From assembly GCF_001375555.1 (NCBI RefSeq), contig NZ_CTDZ01000009.1:2659758-2723757 (forward strand): 64,000 nucleotides of DNA, given 5' to 3'. Position 1 is the stretch's first letter; the number at the start of each line of letters is the position of its first letter. The position numbers and the translations under genes were made by a program. Under the pieces are notes generated by a model. That model saw only the letters and a list, made by a program, of their open reading frames with translations, was not told where the DNA came from and made no database searches. Origin of the DNA: Numidum massiliense (lineage in GTDB: Bacteria; Bacillota; Bacilli; Thermoactinomycetales; Novibacillaceae). Shown one piece after another: positions 19,654 through 28,919 of the stretch.

Positions 19654-19699
19654 ACCTTGTAACATCGTTTTGTCATCTGTTTCATACATGTTACAAGGT
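19654..19699 (-). promoter_or_regulatory. Inverted repeat, likely operator of the PTS operon
   Basis: ACCTTGTAACAT (19654-19665) and ATGTTACAAGGT (19688-19699) are perfect 12-bp inverted copies 22 bp apart, in the leader between the RpiR gene and the GH1 gene. A partly similar sequence (ACATGTAACCTGTTGAAA) lies just upstream of the RpiR gene near 20620. Both could be RpiR sites; the first could alternatively form an mRNA hairpin. Confidence 0.5.
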
Positions 19700-19847
19700 G
19701 TTTCAACCTCTATGGGAGGAAAAAAACGTATCGGTGCATGTTCGTCGATATTGTATTTTAAGGGATATTTTTAAAAAATGGAGATTGTTATAAAATGTGG
19801 ATTGCTATCGAATGTGGATTGTTATAGAAGGGGGATTGTCGAAAAAC

Positions 19848-20585
19848 TCAATTGCGTTTTACCTTGTATAACTCGCGCGCAATTGATTCCAAAATGTAAA
19901 CGACTGGTATTTGGGTTGTAATATTGGAAGATTCGATATACTCCTCTGTGACGTAGTACGATATATTTAAATCCGACAATTTAGCGATCGTACAGTCTTT
20001 ATTATTCGTTATACTAACAATCGTGCTTCCCTCTTTCTTGAGATCCTTGATGAGATTAATGATTTCAGCAGTTTCTCCAGACACCGACATGGCAATCGTA
20101 ACACTACGGTGTAAGTTGTGGCTGCGAATAGGAAAGAACGGATCTTTTATATGCAAGGAAAACGTTCCCAGACTCGAGAAGTGCCTAGCGCCGTATTCGG
20201 CCATAATCCCCGAACTTCCGATCCCTAAAAATATGACTTGGTCACATTTAGAAACGATACTTGCCGTCTCTTGAATGTACGATTCAAACACACCTTTCAA
20301 CGTGCGTTCTACAAACTCCGTCAAGGTATTCTGGGTGCTTTTTAAGCGAAGTCTCTCTTGTTGGTCTAAATGGAGCTTTAACTTTATCTTAAACTCAGAA
20401 AAACCTTCGCAACCTAGTTTTTTGCAAAACCGTACGATCGTCGCTGTCGACACGTGGGTCTCAGCAGCTAACTCACGGATACGCATGTAGGTAACCTTTT
20501 CCGTGTTTTGGATAATATAATCAAAAATGAAATAGTCCAGTTCATTAAACGATTTTATCGCTCGATCGGTAAACATTAAACGCAT
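19848..20585 (-). CDS. RpiR/MurR family regulator with SIS domain
   Basis: About 245 residues. The N-terminal HTH_6 domain contains YMRIRELAAETHVSTATIVRFCKKLG; the C-terminal SIS domain contains VIFLGIGSSGIMAEYGARHF and TIAMSVSGETAEIINLIKDL. SIS domains sense phosphosugars, so it probably responds to the phosphorylated beta-glucoside. The start is uncertain among TTG 20594, ATG 20585 and ATG 20576; GGAG sits next to the first two. It lies upstream of and in the same direction as the PTS operon. Confidence 0.9.
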   Translation of the reverse strand: MRLMFTDRAIKSFNELDYFIFDYIIQNTEKVTYMRIRELAAETHVSTATIVRFCKKLGCEGFSEFKIKLKLHLDQQERLRLKSTQNTLTEFVERTLKGVFESYIQETASIVSKCDQVIFLGIGSSGIMAEYGARHFSSLGTFSLHIKDPFFPIRSHNLHRSVTIAMSVSGETAEIINLIKDLKKEGSTIVSITNNKDCTIAKLSDLNISYYVTEEYIESSNITTQIPVVYILESIARELYKVKRN

Positions 20586-20700
20586 ACACTCCAATCAAGG
20601 CTTCCATTAAATTCATTTTACATGTAACCTGTTGAAATGAAAAGCAATGTGTGCAACGCCCGGTTGTTTAACGTTACCGCTCCTGTCACATTTCTATCGT

Positions 20701-20729
20701 TTGTATTGAATTTTTTGGATGACTATAAT
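20701..20729 (+). promoter_or_regulatory. Promoter of the HAD phosphatase gene
   Basis: -35 TTGTAT (20701-20706), 17-nt spacer, -10 TATAAT (20724-20729), followed by AAGGAGG at 20732 that serves no evident gene and then TAGGAGG directly before the TTG start at 20778. Confidence 0.6.
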
Positions 20730-20777
20730 GGAAGGAGGTCCTTATAATCGCCGTAAGATAAGTAGGAGGTTGCTTCG

Positions 20778-21620
20778 TTGAACGATCACTCGTTAAATTA
20801 CAAAGCGTATTTAATCGACCTAGACGGGACGGTTTACCACGGTAGTCAACCGATCCCGGAGGCTGTTCAGTTTGTCCGTTATTTGCGGGAGCGAGACGTT
20901 CCGTATCTTTTTTTAACAAACAACTCGACGCGCCAGCCGGAAGAGGTGGCGTCGCAACTGCAACAGATGGGGGTTCCTGCAACAGCTGACAACGTGCTGA
21001 CGTCAGCGCAAGTCGCAGCCCACTATGTGGCGAACCGCTTCGCCTCCCCACACGTCTTCGTCATCGGCGAAGACGGACTAAAGCACACGTTGTTGCAGGC
21101 GGGATGCCACCTTGTCGAAAATTGGCCGAACGCCGCCGCCGAAGATGACTGTAAAGATGCGGATACTAGGTACGATTGTCACGCTGTCATCGTCGGCCTC
21201 GATCGCCAGTTTTCTTACGATAAACTGACGCTCGCAGTCCGCGCCATTCGGAAGGGGGCACTCTTTATCGGGACGAACGGCGATCGGCTGCTGCCGACAG
21301 ACGACGGCTGGCTTCCCGGCAACGGGTCGCTCTGCGCCGCCGTGCGCGAAGCGACGCAAGTTGAACCCATCTATATGGGCAAACCGGAGCGGGCGATCAC
21401 CGATATGGCGCTACAATTGCTCGGTTTGCCGCGGGAGCAAGTCATTATGGTCGGGGACAACCTAGAGACCGACATTTTGGCCGGTGTCAACGCGGAAATC
21501 GACACGTTATTCGTTCTGTCCGGCGTCTCCGCCGCGGACGATATCGAGACGCTCGGCATCCGCCCTACCCATACGGTGAAAAACTTGCAAGAATGGCAAG
21601 GACGGGTAAGTAACTGTTAA
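20778..21620 (+). CDS. HAD-IIA family phosphatase (NagD/YutF-like)
   Basis: 280 residues with a TTG start after TAGGAGGT. HAD motifs: nucleophile Asp-14 in YLIDLDGTVYHG, FLTNNSTRQPEE, the cap region, GKPERAITDMAL with the motif III lysine and IMVGDNLETDILAGVNA. This is the TIGR01457/NagD group, which dephosphorylates small phosphosugars, nucleotides or pyridoxal phosphate. Substrate cannot be read from sequence. Monocistronic with its own promoter. Confidence 0.9.
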   Translation: MNDHSLNYKAYLIDLDGTVYHGSQPIPEAVQFVRYLRERDVPYLFLTNNSTRQPEEVASQLQQMGVPATADNVLTSAQVAAHYVANRFASPHVFVIGEDGLKHTLLQAGCHLVENWPNAAAEDDCKDADTRYDCHAVIVGLDRQFSYDKLTLAVRAIRKGALFIGTNGDRLLPTDDGWLPGNGSLCAAVREATQVEPIYMGKPERAITDMALQLLGLPREQVIMVGDNLETDILAGVNAEIDTLFVLSGVSAADDIETLGIRPTHTVKNLQEWQGRVSNC

Positions 21621-21696
21621 GCTACTGATCAAACTCATGGGCTACTGGCCAGATTAACGACTAATGTGATGAGCAACAGTACGTATTCCATTACCG

Positions 21697-22407
21697 TCAC
21701 TTGGCCAGTTCGTCCACCATCTGATCCACTTTGTCCAAGTGGCGAAACATTGTCTCCTCAGCGCGCACCCTGTCGCCGTCGGCAATCGCTTGGTAAATAT
21801 TACGGTGATCCTGCAGCAATTGTTGCGCTGAGGAGGCGTCCGAAAACAGCCACAGCTGCCGCGTATCGCGAATCGTCGCCGCCATCGCCCCCGCGATGAC
21901 TTGCATCAGTTCCGACAACATGTTATTACCACTCGTTTTCGCGATCGCCAAGTGAAAGTCGACGTCGGCCTGTTCGCTAATCGCCTGATCGTGAATGTTT
22001 TCCGCCATCGTATCCAAATGTTCCTTCATCGATGTGAGCCCTGCCGCGGTACGCCTCAGCGCAGCTAACCCCGCTGCCCCTACTTCGAGCGACTTGCGCA
22101 CCTCGAGCAACTCTTGTATTTGTTGTTTATTCATGAGCGTCGCTGTGGCGATCGCCTGGCTGAGGAGCTTATCGTTATATTCACACACGAACGTCCCTTC
22201 CCCTTGCCGCATTTCGACGAACCCTTTTGCCCTAAGCGCACTCAACGCTTCGCGCACCGCCGAACGCCCCACAGAAAAATTTTCGGCCAGACTTTGCACC
22301 GACGGCAGCTTTTCCCCAGGCATTATTTTTTTATCGATAATCATTTGCTCAATTCGGTCGGCGACGACCTCATATATTTTTTGCGTACGCACTTTTTCAA
22401 AAGTCAT
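21697..22407 (-). CDS. GntR/FadR family regulator (FCD domain)
   Basis: 236 residues from the ATG at 22407, preceded by GTGAGGG. Winged HTH: LPSVQSLAENFSVGRSAVRE, MRQGEGTFV. The FCD ligand domain has the expected metal-binding Asp/His pattern, including DVDFHLAIAKTSGNNML. It resembles LutR/LldR-like regulators of lactate or organic-acid use, but no target operon is adjacent, so its regulon is unknown. Confidence 0.88.
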   Translation of the reverse strand: MTFEKVRTQKIYEVVADRIEQMIIDKKIMPGEKLPSVQSLAENFSVGRSAVREALSALRAKGFVEMRQGEGTFVCEYNDKLLSQAIATATLMNKQQIQELLEVRKSLEVGAAGLAALRRTAAGLTSMKEHLDTMAENIHDQAISEQADVDFHLAIAKTSGNNMLSELMQVIAGAMAATIRDTRQLWLFSDASSAQQLLQDHRNIYQAIADGDRVRAEETMFRHLDKVDQMVDELAK

Positions 22408-22836
22408 TGCTACCCTCACCTCAAAGTGTATATCTCATTTTGTTAATAATTACAGCAAAAAAGTTGTCCATTTGTACATTATATCACTCGTGCCTTGCTG
22501 TTGTTAGTATTTTACCAGATGAAGGAAGCTGGTGACCGATTTACAATGGCTCGGGAGGGGTTTCATCGCGAGACCGCCAATATGTATAAAGTAGAAAAAT
22601 TAATGTGCGGAAGGTAGACTCTAAGTAAAAGAATTAATCGCTTCATTTATCGTATCGTTGCTGCACTTTTAATCCTCCAATTACAACGTTTGCCGGTAAC
22701 AGAGGAGCCGCTCGTGAGGCGGCTCCTTTGTCGATACTTCGATACGTAAAACGTGTCACATCCATCACGGGATCCTTAACCTCGTCGTTAGCGACGAGCA
22801 CTTCTTTTTGGAACGAAAACATATGTCACGCATTCG
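22408..22836. other. Intergenic region with terminator at 22704-22726
   Basis: Contains the hairpin GGAGCCGC (22704-22711) / GCGGCTCC (22719-22726) followed by TTTGTC on the plus strand. No plus-strand gene leads into it; the minus-strand DUF4127 gene ends just downstream at 22837 but does not cross it. The rest shows no gene. Confidence 0.55.
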
Positions 22837-24417
22837 TTACCCTAACGTTTCCAATTCACAAGAAACCGAAACATCCACTTCAAACGTACGGTTCCACGGT
22901 AAGGCAACATGTGTACACTCGACGCGCGTCATCGCATAAGTAGAGTCGTTTACTTTAAACACACTGCCGATCAACACATCCTTCACTTCTTCGAAGTAAC
23001 GCTTCAACCCTTGCCTTACCTTCTTATCGACACGTTCGTAATCATCCCCCAAGTAACTTGGGCTTATTTGTAACGTCTGTTCAAGCCAATGATTCACTTC
23101 TGTCCTCACGTTCGCTTGATACGCCCACTCGTCCAGCAAACGTTCGATTAGAAATTGTAGATGGGCTTGTAGGGCAGTACTTTCTACCGACTCTCCCGTT
23201 TGCCATAAAACACTCATTACACCATGACTAATACATGTCCCTAATGAATTTCCGGACGTATTCCATCCAGCATAGCCAGCCAGCTTCATATACGTCCCGT
23301 TCTGTAGCAACAGTTGTATCAGCTCTAGGTCAGCAGCGTTCGGAAAAGCCAAGTCAGCCACAACGACTGGATAACCTTTAGACATATAATGTTTCATAGA
23401 AGCAATAAAATCCCAATATTGATGCCTCGAATGAAAGTAAGCCTTTTTCCCGAACCCTTTAAATCCATCCACTGACTGATCGTCCAACGGTGTATTAATG
23501 TACAACAATAAATCTGCTTCTTCTATGCTCTCCACGCATAACGCGCCTGCTGCCGCAATGTGTGCCCTTACGGCTTCTTCAAGTGGGCGATCTTCAAATT
23601 TCGGCACAACCGCTCGTCCGGCAAGCGATAAATATTTAGGATAAATCTTTACCTGAGCTTGCCTAAAATAATGTACCATGCGCGCAAGTAACGTTTGTGT
23701 CGCTTCATCGGCACCTGGATAAAGCATCACCCGCTCCTGCACTTTTTTCTCAAAAATATGTTCCATTAAAACCCGCTGTTCCGATAAGTGGAGACCGACG
23801 TCACTCGCGTCCTCTTGTGTAATAATGAGAAAGTCCAGCACATCGTCCGCTACCCAATCAATCATCTGTTTATTAATGAAGTGATTACGTTTACGTGCTA
23901 ATAAGTACTCCTCTAACACAGAGCTAGGGATCTTTCGTTCTATTTGATTCAGCTCTTCCTTGTACTCTTCTTTCCCTAAACGGTGTACATAATCATATAG
24001 GCGAGAGTATTGGAAGACGTCCCGCCAATAGTTATTATACTCCGCATTCTTAGAAGTAATCGATAGACGCATGAGTACACTCGCAGCATAAATAGGCAGC
24101 TGCGGATACTTCGTTTTTATTTTTTTCAACACATTGACATAAGCTAAACTAACCTCTAACGTACGATCCATCGTCCGCGAAGCGACCAATCCGCCATAGG
24201 CTAATTGATCGATTGCAATAACGAGTCCATCGACATGAGGTGCCGTCGTTTCTAGCCATTCATTTAGGCTGTCCCCACACCCTGGTTCGGTAAACTTACC
24301 TAATATTTCTTTAGGCGGTTGAACGACTTCCACTGCACCAATTTGCCCTAATCTCTCAGTAAACGAATAACAACACGGCCGATCATCTAGGGGTACTATC
24401 GCAATTTTACGTGCCAT
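22837..24417 (-). CDS. DUF4127 family protein
   Basis: 526 residues, soluble, no signal peptide. The start MARKIAIVPLDDRPCCYSF is the DUF4127 hallmark (PLDxRPxx); other conserved stretches are IDQLAYGGLVASR, EDASDVGLHLSEQ, MLYPGADE, VADLAFPNAADLEL and GWNTSGNSLGTCISHG. The family has no assigned biochemistry but often accompanies sugar ABC transporters in Bacilli. Here it is the last gene of the seven-gene operon, 22 nt after a permease, so a role in processing the imported carbohydrate is likely (inference). Confidence 0.88.
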   Translation of the reverse strand: MARKIAIVPLDDRPCCYSFTERLGQIGAVEVVQPPKEILGKFTEPGCGDSLNEWLETTAPHVDGLVIAIDQLAYGGLVASRTMDRTLEVSLAYVNVLKKIKTKYPQLPIYAASVLMRLSITSKNAEYNNYWRDVFQYSRLYDYVHRLGKEEYKEELNQIERKIPSSVLEEYLLARKRNHFINKQMIDWVADDVLDFLIITQEDASDVGLHLSEQRVLMEHIFEKKVQERVMLYPGADEATQTLLARMVHYFRQAQVKIYPKYLSLAGRAVVPKFEDRPLEEAVRAHIAAAGALCVESIEEADLLLYINTPLDDQSVDGFKGFGKKAYFHSRHQYWDFIASMKHYMSKGYPVVVADLAFPNAADLELIQLLLQNGTYMKLAGYAGWNTSGNSLGTCISHGVMSVLWQTGESVESTALQAHLQFLIERLLDEWAYQANVRTEVNHWLEQTLQISPSYLGDDYERVDKKVRQGLKRYFEEVKDVLIGSVFKVNDSTYAMTRVECTHVALPWNRTFEVDVSVSCELETLG

Positions 24418-24438
24418 CTCGTTTCTCCCCCTCCCAAC

Positions 24439-25347
24439 TTATTTATCCGCTGATCCTAAATGCATGTTCATAAAGTACTTTTGAGCAAGCAAAAATACGA
24501 TAATTATCGGTAATGTCACCCATACAGTAGCCGCCATTAAGGGTCCCCAGTCCGTCGTATGTTGGGATGTTTGGAAACTTTGCAAACCAAGTTGAACAGG
24601 CATCAAGTTTTGATCGTTAATGACGATTAGCGGCCAGAAAAAATCGTCCCAAATCATCGTAAACACAAATACGACCAGTGTTGCTGAGGCGGGTTTAATG
24701 AGGGGAAACATGATGCGCCAAAATATCCCAAATTCGCTACACCCGTCGATCCGCGCCGCATCTTCTAGGTTTCTCGGTAGGGTCATAAAAAACTGGCGCA
24801 TTAAAAACACCCCAAACGGAAACAGTAACCGCGGTAAAATAAGGGCGCTATACGAGTTGAGCAACCCTGTTCCGCCCCCCCAAATGCCGTTTCCCCCGGC
24901 AAAAGGAAATTTAACAATAATTAAATAGAGCGGGATCAAAATGACCTCGAACGGAATCATCATTGACGCAAGCAAGATGAGAAACAATAGATTTTTCCCC
25001 GGGAACGTCATACGCGCAAATGCATAACCCGTTAGCGCAGACAAAAAAAGTGAGCTAATCGTAATGACAACAGCTACGAAAATAGTGTTGAAGAAAAACT
25101 TTTCCCAAGGGGCCGCTTCCCAAGCAGCTACATAATGTTCAAACGTGATTGTTTGAGGAATAATGGTCGGTGGATAGGCGAACATTTCTGTATTCGGTTT
25201 TAATGAAGTGACCGCCATCCAAAAAAATGGACCGACCATAACGATGGCAATGGCCGTAAGTAACACATATAAAATTATTTTCTTCGTCCATTTACGTGCC
25301 GTTTTGTTTGCCGATGGTGGTGTATTACTGATCGTCGTTTGAGCCAT
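24439..25347 (-). CDS. Sugar ABC transporter permease (MalG-like)
   Basis: 302 residues, six membrane helices. The EAA loop for ATPase docking reads DAARIDGCSEFGIFWRIMFP. CUT1 family. It starts 12 nt after the partner permease stop. The operon has no ATPase, so the importer probably shares an MsmX-type ATPase encoded elsewhere, as is usual in Bacilli. Confidence 0.93.
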   Translation of the reverse strand: MAQTTISNTPPSANKTARKWTKKIILYVLLTAIAIVMVGPFFWMAVTSLKPNTEMFAYPPTIIPQTITFEHYVAAWEAAPWEKFFFNTIFVAVVITISSLFLSALTGYAFARMTFPGKNLLFLILLASMMIPFEVILIPLYLIIVKFPFAGGNGIWGGGTGLLNSYSALILPRLLFPFGVFLMRQFFMTLPRNLEDAARIDGCSEFGIFWRIMFPLIKPASATLVVFVFTMIWDDFFWPLIVINDQNLMPVQLGLQSFQTSQHTTDWGPLMAATVWVTLPIIIVFLLAQKYFMNMHLGSADK

Positions 25348-25358
25348 AACACAGCCTC

Positions 25359-26333
25359 CTAAAGGTCATAATTCACCGTACGCTGGCCAATGAGCATGTT
25401 AAGTAACGTCAGTACAAAAATTATGGCAAATAACACGAAGGCAATCGCTGACGCATAGCCCATTTCATAACGCTCAAACCCGTAAACGAATATGAGATAA
25501 ACAATTGTCGTTGTCGACCCGGTGGGACCGCCTTGTGTCATTGCATATATTTCCCCGAATGTTTGAAACGTGCTCAGTGTAGCCATGACAAAAACGAAAA
25601 ATGTTGTCGGTGTTAAGAGAGGCCAAGTGACACGCCAGAAAGACTTCCAGCGATTCGCGCCTTCTATAGCGGCTGCTTCATACAACGTCTTCGGGATCGC
25701 TTGCAAACCAGCTAAAAAGATAACCATGTTCCACCCGACACCTTTCCATACCCTCATAGCTACGAGTGCCTGTAGGGCAATATCGGGATCGTTGAGCCAC
25801 AGTTGCGGTTTAAAGCCTAGGGAGGTGACGATATAGTTTATTAACCCGTTGTTCGGATCGTACAGCCACATCCAAATCATTGAAGCCGCAATGATCGATG
25901 TAACGACCGGGATGTAATAGGCAGCTCTAAAGATCGTAATACCGCGTAACGCCCGATTAACTAATAGAGCTAGTCCGAGTGAAATAGCGATATTCAAAGG
26001 AATGACTTGTACGGAAAAAATCGTCGTATTCCAAAGCGCATTTCGAAACTCACTATCAGAAATCAGCTTTGTATAATTGTCTAACCCAACCCAATCACCG
26101 GGTGAAAAAAGCGTGTAATTCGTAAAACTTAAATAGAAAGCCCATAAAACCGGCACGAATAAAAATATGGTAAATAATAAATAAGCTGGTGATATAAACG
26201 CATAAGCGACTAGCGCCTGTCTACGATTCTGTCTATTCTTCCAAAAATCAAGCTGTTTTTTGAAAAGTCCCCGTTTTTTTCTAACAGGATTTGTCTTCAA
26301 TTCATTCGGCAAAGCGTTCCCATTAGACATCAA
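25359..26333 (-). CDS. Sugar ABC transporter permease (MalF-like)
   Basis: 324 residues with a charged, cytoplasmic N-terminal tail of about 40 residues, then six helices. The EAA loop is YEAAAIEGANRWKSFWRVTW. It pairs with the MalG-like permease directly downstream and the lipoprotein upstream. Confidence 0.93.
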   Translation of the reverse strand: MMSNGNALPNELKTNPVRKKRGLFKKQLDFWKNRQNRRQALVAYAFISPAYLLFTIFLFVPVLWAFYLSFTNYTLFSPGDWVGLDNYTKLISDSEFRNALWNTTIFSVQVIPLNIAISLGLALLVNRALRGITIFRAAYYIPVVTSIIAASMIWMWLYDPNNGLINYIVTSLGFKPQLWLNDPDIALQALVAMRVWKGVGWNMVIFLAGLQAIPKTLYEAAAIEGANRWKSFWRVTWPLLTPTTFFVFVMATLSTFQTFGEIYAMTQGGPTGSTTTIVYLIFVYGFERYEMGYASAIAFVLFAIIFVLTLLNMLIGQRTVNYDL

Positions 26334-26400
26334 TATCCCCCCTGTTAAGGCTCGTCATTTGCAAGAATGGGAGCCAATCCCCCCATTCTTGCGAAAAACG

Positions 26401-27705
26401 TTATTTCTTGTTTTTCTGTATTTCCTCATTGATCGCTTTATGAGCCTGTTTTAAAGCTTCTTCTGCTGGTACCTGCCCATAAATTGCTTTCTCTACGTGA
26501 CTGGCGATGATGTCGCGCATCGTTGTCCAGCCGGGAACATTCGGGTTAGACATCCCGTTTGTCGTCGCTGACAGTTCCACAAATTTGGCAAACAACTTGT
26601 CTTCCTTAATGAAATCTGCTTGCGCCGTCGACTCTCTTACAGGTAAAAACTTAAGCTCGCGTGAAATCTTTTCAACATTTTCTTTGGAACCGAGGAAGGC
26701 CATTAGTTTCCATGCCGCATCTTTATGCTTTGAATTCGCATTCATGAAGAAACCCGATGAACCGACATGTGTCGTCGTCTCACCTTTGCCCCGCGGCGGT
26801 ACGGCAACATCAATCAAATCATACGCATCTGGCGTATAATTCTGAACTTGTTCGATGACCCAAACGCCGTCAAAAGTAAACGCCACCTCACCTGTTCCTA
26901 AGGGGTGTTGATCCCCTTGACCGCTCATACCTGAAATGGGTGTTAGTCCGTCATCGAAAAATTTCTTATAATACTCCAAAGCTTCCACTGCCTCAGGGCG
27001 ATTTAAAACCGATTCAGTACCCTCTTCGTTTAAGAAGTCGCCGTTGTTAGACCATAAGAACATACTCCATACTTGCTGTAAATCATTGCCCTCTCGCGGC
27101 AATTCAGTAGCAGCCTGCTTAAAGCGATCCCCGTCTTTTTTCACGAGCTTTTTACTAATTTTCAATAATTCGTCCCACGTTTCCGGCACTTCTACTCCTG
27201 CTTCTTCGAAAATGTCCTTACGATAATACATCATGCGATTTGCCCCTTGAATCGGTACGATATAGGGCTCATCGTTTACTTTTCCAGACTCGACATAAGC
27301 TTCTACAAAATCGTCCTTGTCATCCCAAGAGTCGTAGTACTTTTTCAACGATTCTATTTGGTTTTCATTAGCGAGGCTCGCGGCAGCGGCAGCTCCATGC
27401 ATAAACACATCGGGGCCAACCCCACCGACTAACGATGTAGTTAACTTTTGATCCAACTCAGACCACGGTTCAAATTGTACTTTGGCACGAATATTTTCTG
27501 CCTCGTACTCCTTATTGAACGCATCGACAACTTCTTTGAATGTCTTTTGAATTTCCTTAGAGTTTCCCGCAACCCAAAGCGTTAACTCTGCAGGCTCTGC
27601 CCCTTTCTTCTCCTTTGCTCCGTCTGTCCCCTCACTGTTACACCCCACTGCTAAAAGGCTAACCAACAAGACGATCCATACAATAATCGCTTTCCTTTTC
27701 ACCAA
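26401..27705 (-). CDS. Sugar-binding lipoprotein (family 1 SBP)
   Basis: 434 residues. Lipoprotein signal peptide with lipobox LLAVGC (Cys about 22). The mature part has the family-1 solute-binding fold: LTLWVAGNSKEIQKTFKEVV, PDVFMHGAAAAASLANEN, MMYYRKDIFEEAGVEVPETW and GEVAFTFDGVWVI. It captures an oligosaccharide or sugar derivative for the two permeases downstream. Start is TTG at 27705 or GTG at 27702, both served by GGGAGG. Confidence 0.93.
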   Translation of the reverse strand: MVKRKAIIVWIVLLVSLLAVGCNSEGTDGAKEKKGAEPAELTLWVAGNSKEIQKTFKEVVDAFNKEYEAENIRAKVQFEPWSELDQKLTTSLVGGVGPDVFMHGAAAAASLANENQIESLKKYYDSWDDKDDFVEAYVESGKVNDEPYIVPIQGANRMMYYRKDIFEEAGVEVPETWDELLKISKKLVKKDGDRFKQAATELPREGNDLQQVWSMFLWSNNGDFLNEEGTESVLNRPEAVEALEYYKKFFDDGLTPISGMSGQGDQHPLGTGEVAFTFDGVWVIEQVQNYTPDAYDLIDVAVPPRGKGETTTHVGSSGFFMNANSKHKDAAWKLMAFLGSKENVEKISRELKFLPVRESTAQADFIKEDKLFAKFVELSATTNGMSNPNVPGWTTMRDIIASHVEKAIYGQVPAEEALKQAHKAINEEIQKNKK

Positions 27706-27735
27706 CTTAAACCTCCCATAAAAAGTGTTGTTGCT

Positions 27736-28908
27736 TTATTGAATCATTTGCTCCAGCGCCTCTTTTCTCGCGATCTCAATGCTGCCAATTAACCCAACTT
27801 CGTCCCGCAAAGTCGAAACTTCTATCTCGATCGGAAAAGGGTACACCTCTTTAACCTTTTCTATAATTGTTGGGAGGAAGTACTCACTCAACAGCATAAG
27901 CTCCCCGCCGATTACCACTTTTTGTGGATTTAACACCGCGGCCACATGGCTCACAATCATCGCCATATGATCCGCCATTTCTTTTATAAGTGCTGACATC
28001 TCGTTGTCTTCTTGTTGCAATAGTTTAGCCGTTTCACGAAGGACTCGGTCATCATCATCTGTAGGTTGCATGAGTACTCGCTTTTTAATTAAACATTGCT
28101 TGATGACCTCTGTTGAGACGAACGACTCCGCGAATTGCTCGCCGCCATCGCCCTTACTAGTCAACCTCATAAAAGCTAATTCACCCGCACCCCCGGACGA
28201 GCCTTTAAACAATTGCTGATTAATAATTATGCCTGCACCAAGTCCTCGCCCGACACTAACGAAAACGAAGCTATTTAATGCCTCTTTTTTACTTAGAGTC
28301 CCGTACTCACCGATTGTCGCCATGTTAATATCGTTTTCAATAATAACTTTCGTTTTCAGGCGACGACTTAAAATGTCTTGAACAGGAAACAAACCCCAGT
28401 TCAATTTTTGCGGGTCAATACGCACGTGCTCCCTCTCTGTCAAGATACCTGGAGACGCCACGCCAACGGCCATTACTTGCTTCAAATCTACCTTCGTTTC
28501 CAGCAAAAAATCGTGCAAGCTTTGTTCGACAAAATTGATTAAATCCATCCCCACACGCGTGCCTGTATAAGCCCCTTCTTTTTTGTACACAATTGTTCCG
28601 GTCAAATTTCCGAGAGCCGTCGTGACGCGCCCTTTACTCAAATCCATCCCGATGACATATCCGTAATCCGCATTAAACTCTAGGATGATCGGCTTTCTCC
28701 CCGTCGTGGCATGTTCGCGCCTCGTTTCAATAAGAATATTTTGCGCAATCAGGGGTTCGACGTTGGCAGACACACTGGGTGCGCTTAGCTTAATCGCTTT
28801 TGCTAAATCTGCTCGTGATGCACCACCGCGCGCAATGATTTCATTCAAAATCAACTTTTGGTTATTAATGCGGATATTTGATTGATTTTCCGCCTTTTTT
28901 TCTAACAT
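27736..28908 (-). CDS. ROK family transcriptional repressor (NagC/XylR type)
   Basis: 390 residues. N-terminal winged HTH (ARGGASRADLAKAIKLSAPS) followed by a ROK sugar-kinase-like domain with VIGMDLSKGRV, ENDINMATIGEYG and VSVGRGLGAGIIINQQLFKG. The usual zinc-binding cysteine cluster after GGAGELAF is absent. It lies within the operon between the FAD oxidoreductase and the binding protein. The TTAGTAAA-type palindromes in both divergent promoters at 31.0-31.2 kb are its likely operators (inference). Confidence 0.9.
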   Translation of the reverse strand: MLEKKAENQSNIRINNQKLILNEIIARGGASRADLAKAIKLSAPSVSANVEPLIAQNILIETRREHATTGRKPIILEFNADYGYVIGMDLSKGRVTTALGNLTGTIVYKKEGAYTGTRVGMDLINFVEQSLHDFLLETKVDLKQVMAVGVASPGILTEREHVRIDPQKLNWGLFPVQDILSRRLKTKVIIENDINMATIGEYGTLSKKEALNSFVFVSVGRGLGAGIIINQQLFKGSSGGAGELAFMRLTSKGDGGEQFAESFVSTEVIKQCLIKKRVLMQPTDDDDRVLRETAKLLQQEDNEMSALIKEMADHMAMIVSHVAAVLNPQKVVIGGELMLLSEYFLPTIIEKVKEVYPFPIEIEVSTLRDEVGLIGSIEIARKEALEQMIQ

Positions 28909-28919
28909 CTACCCCGCTC

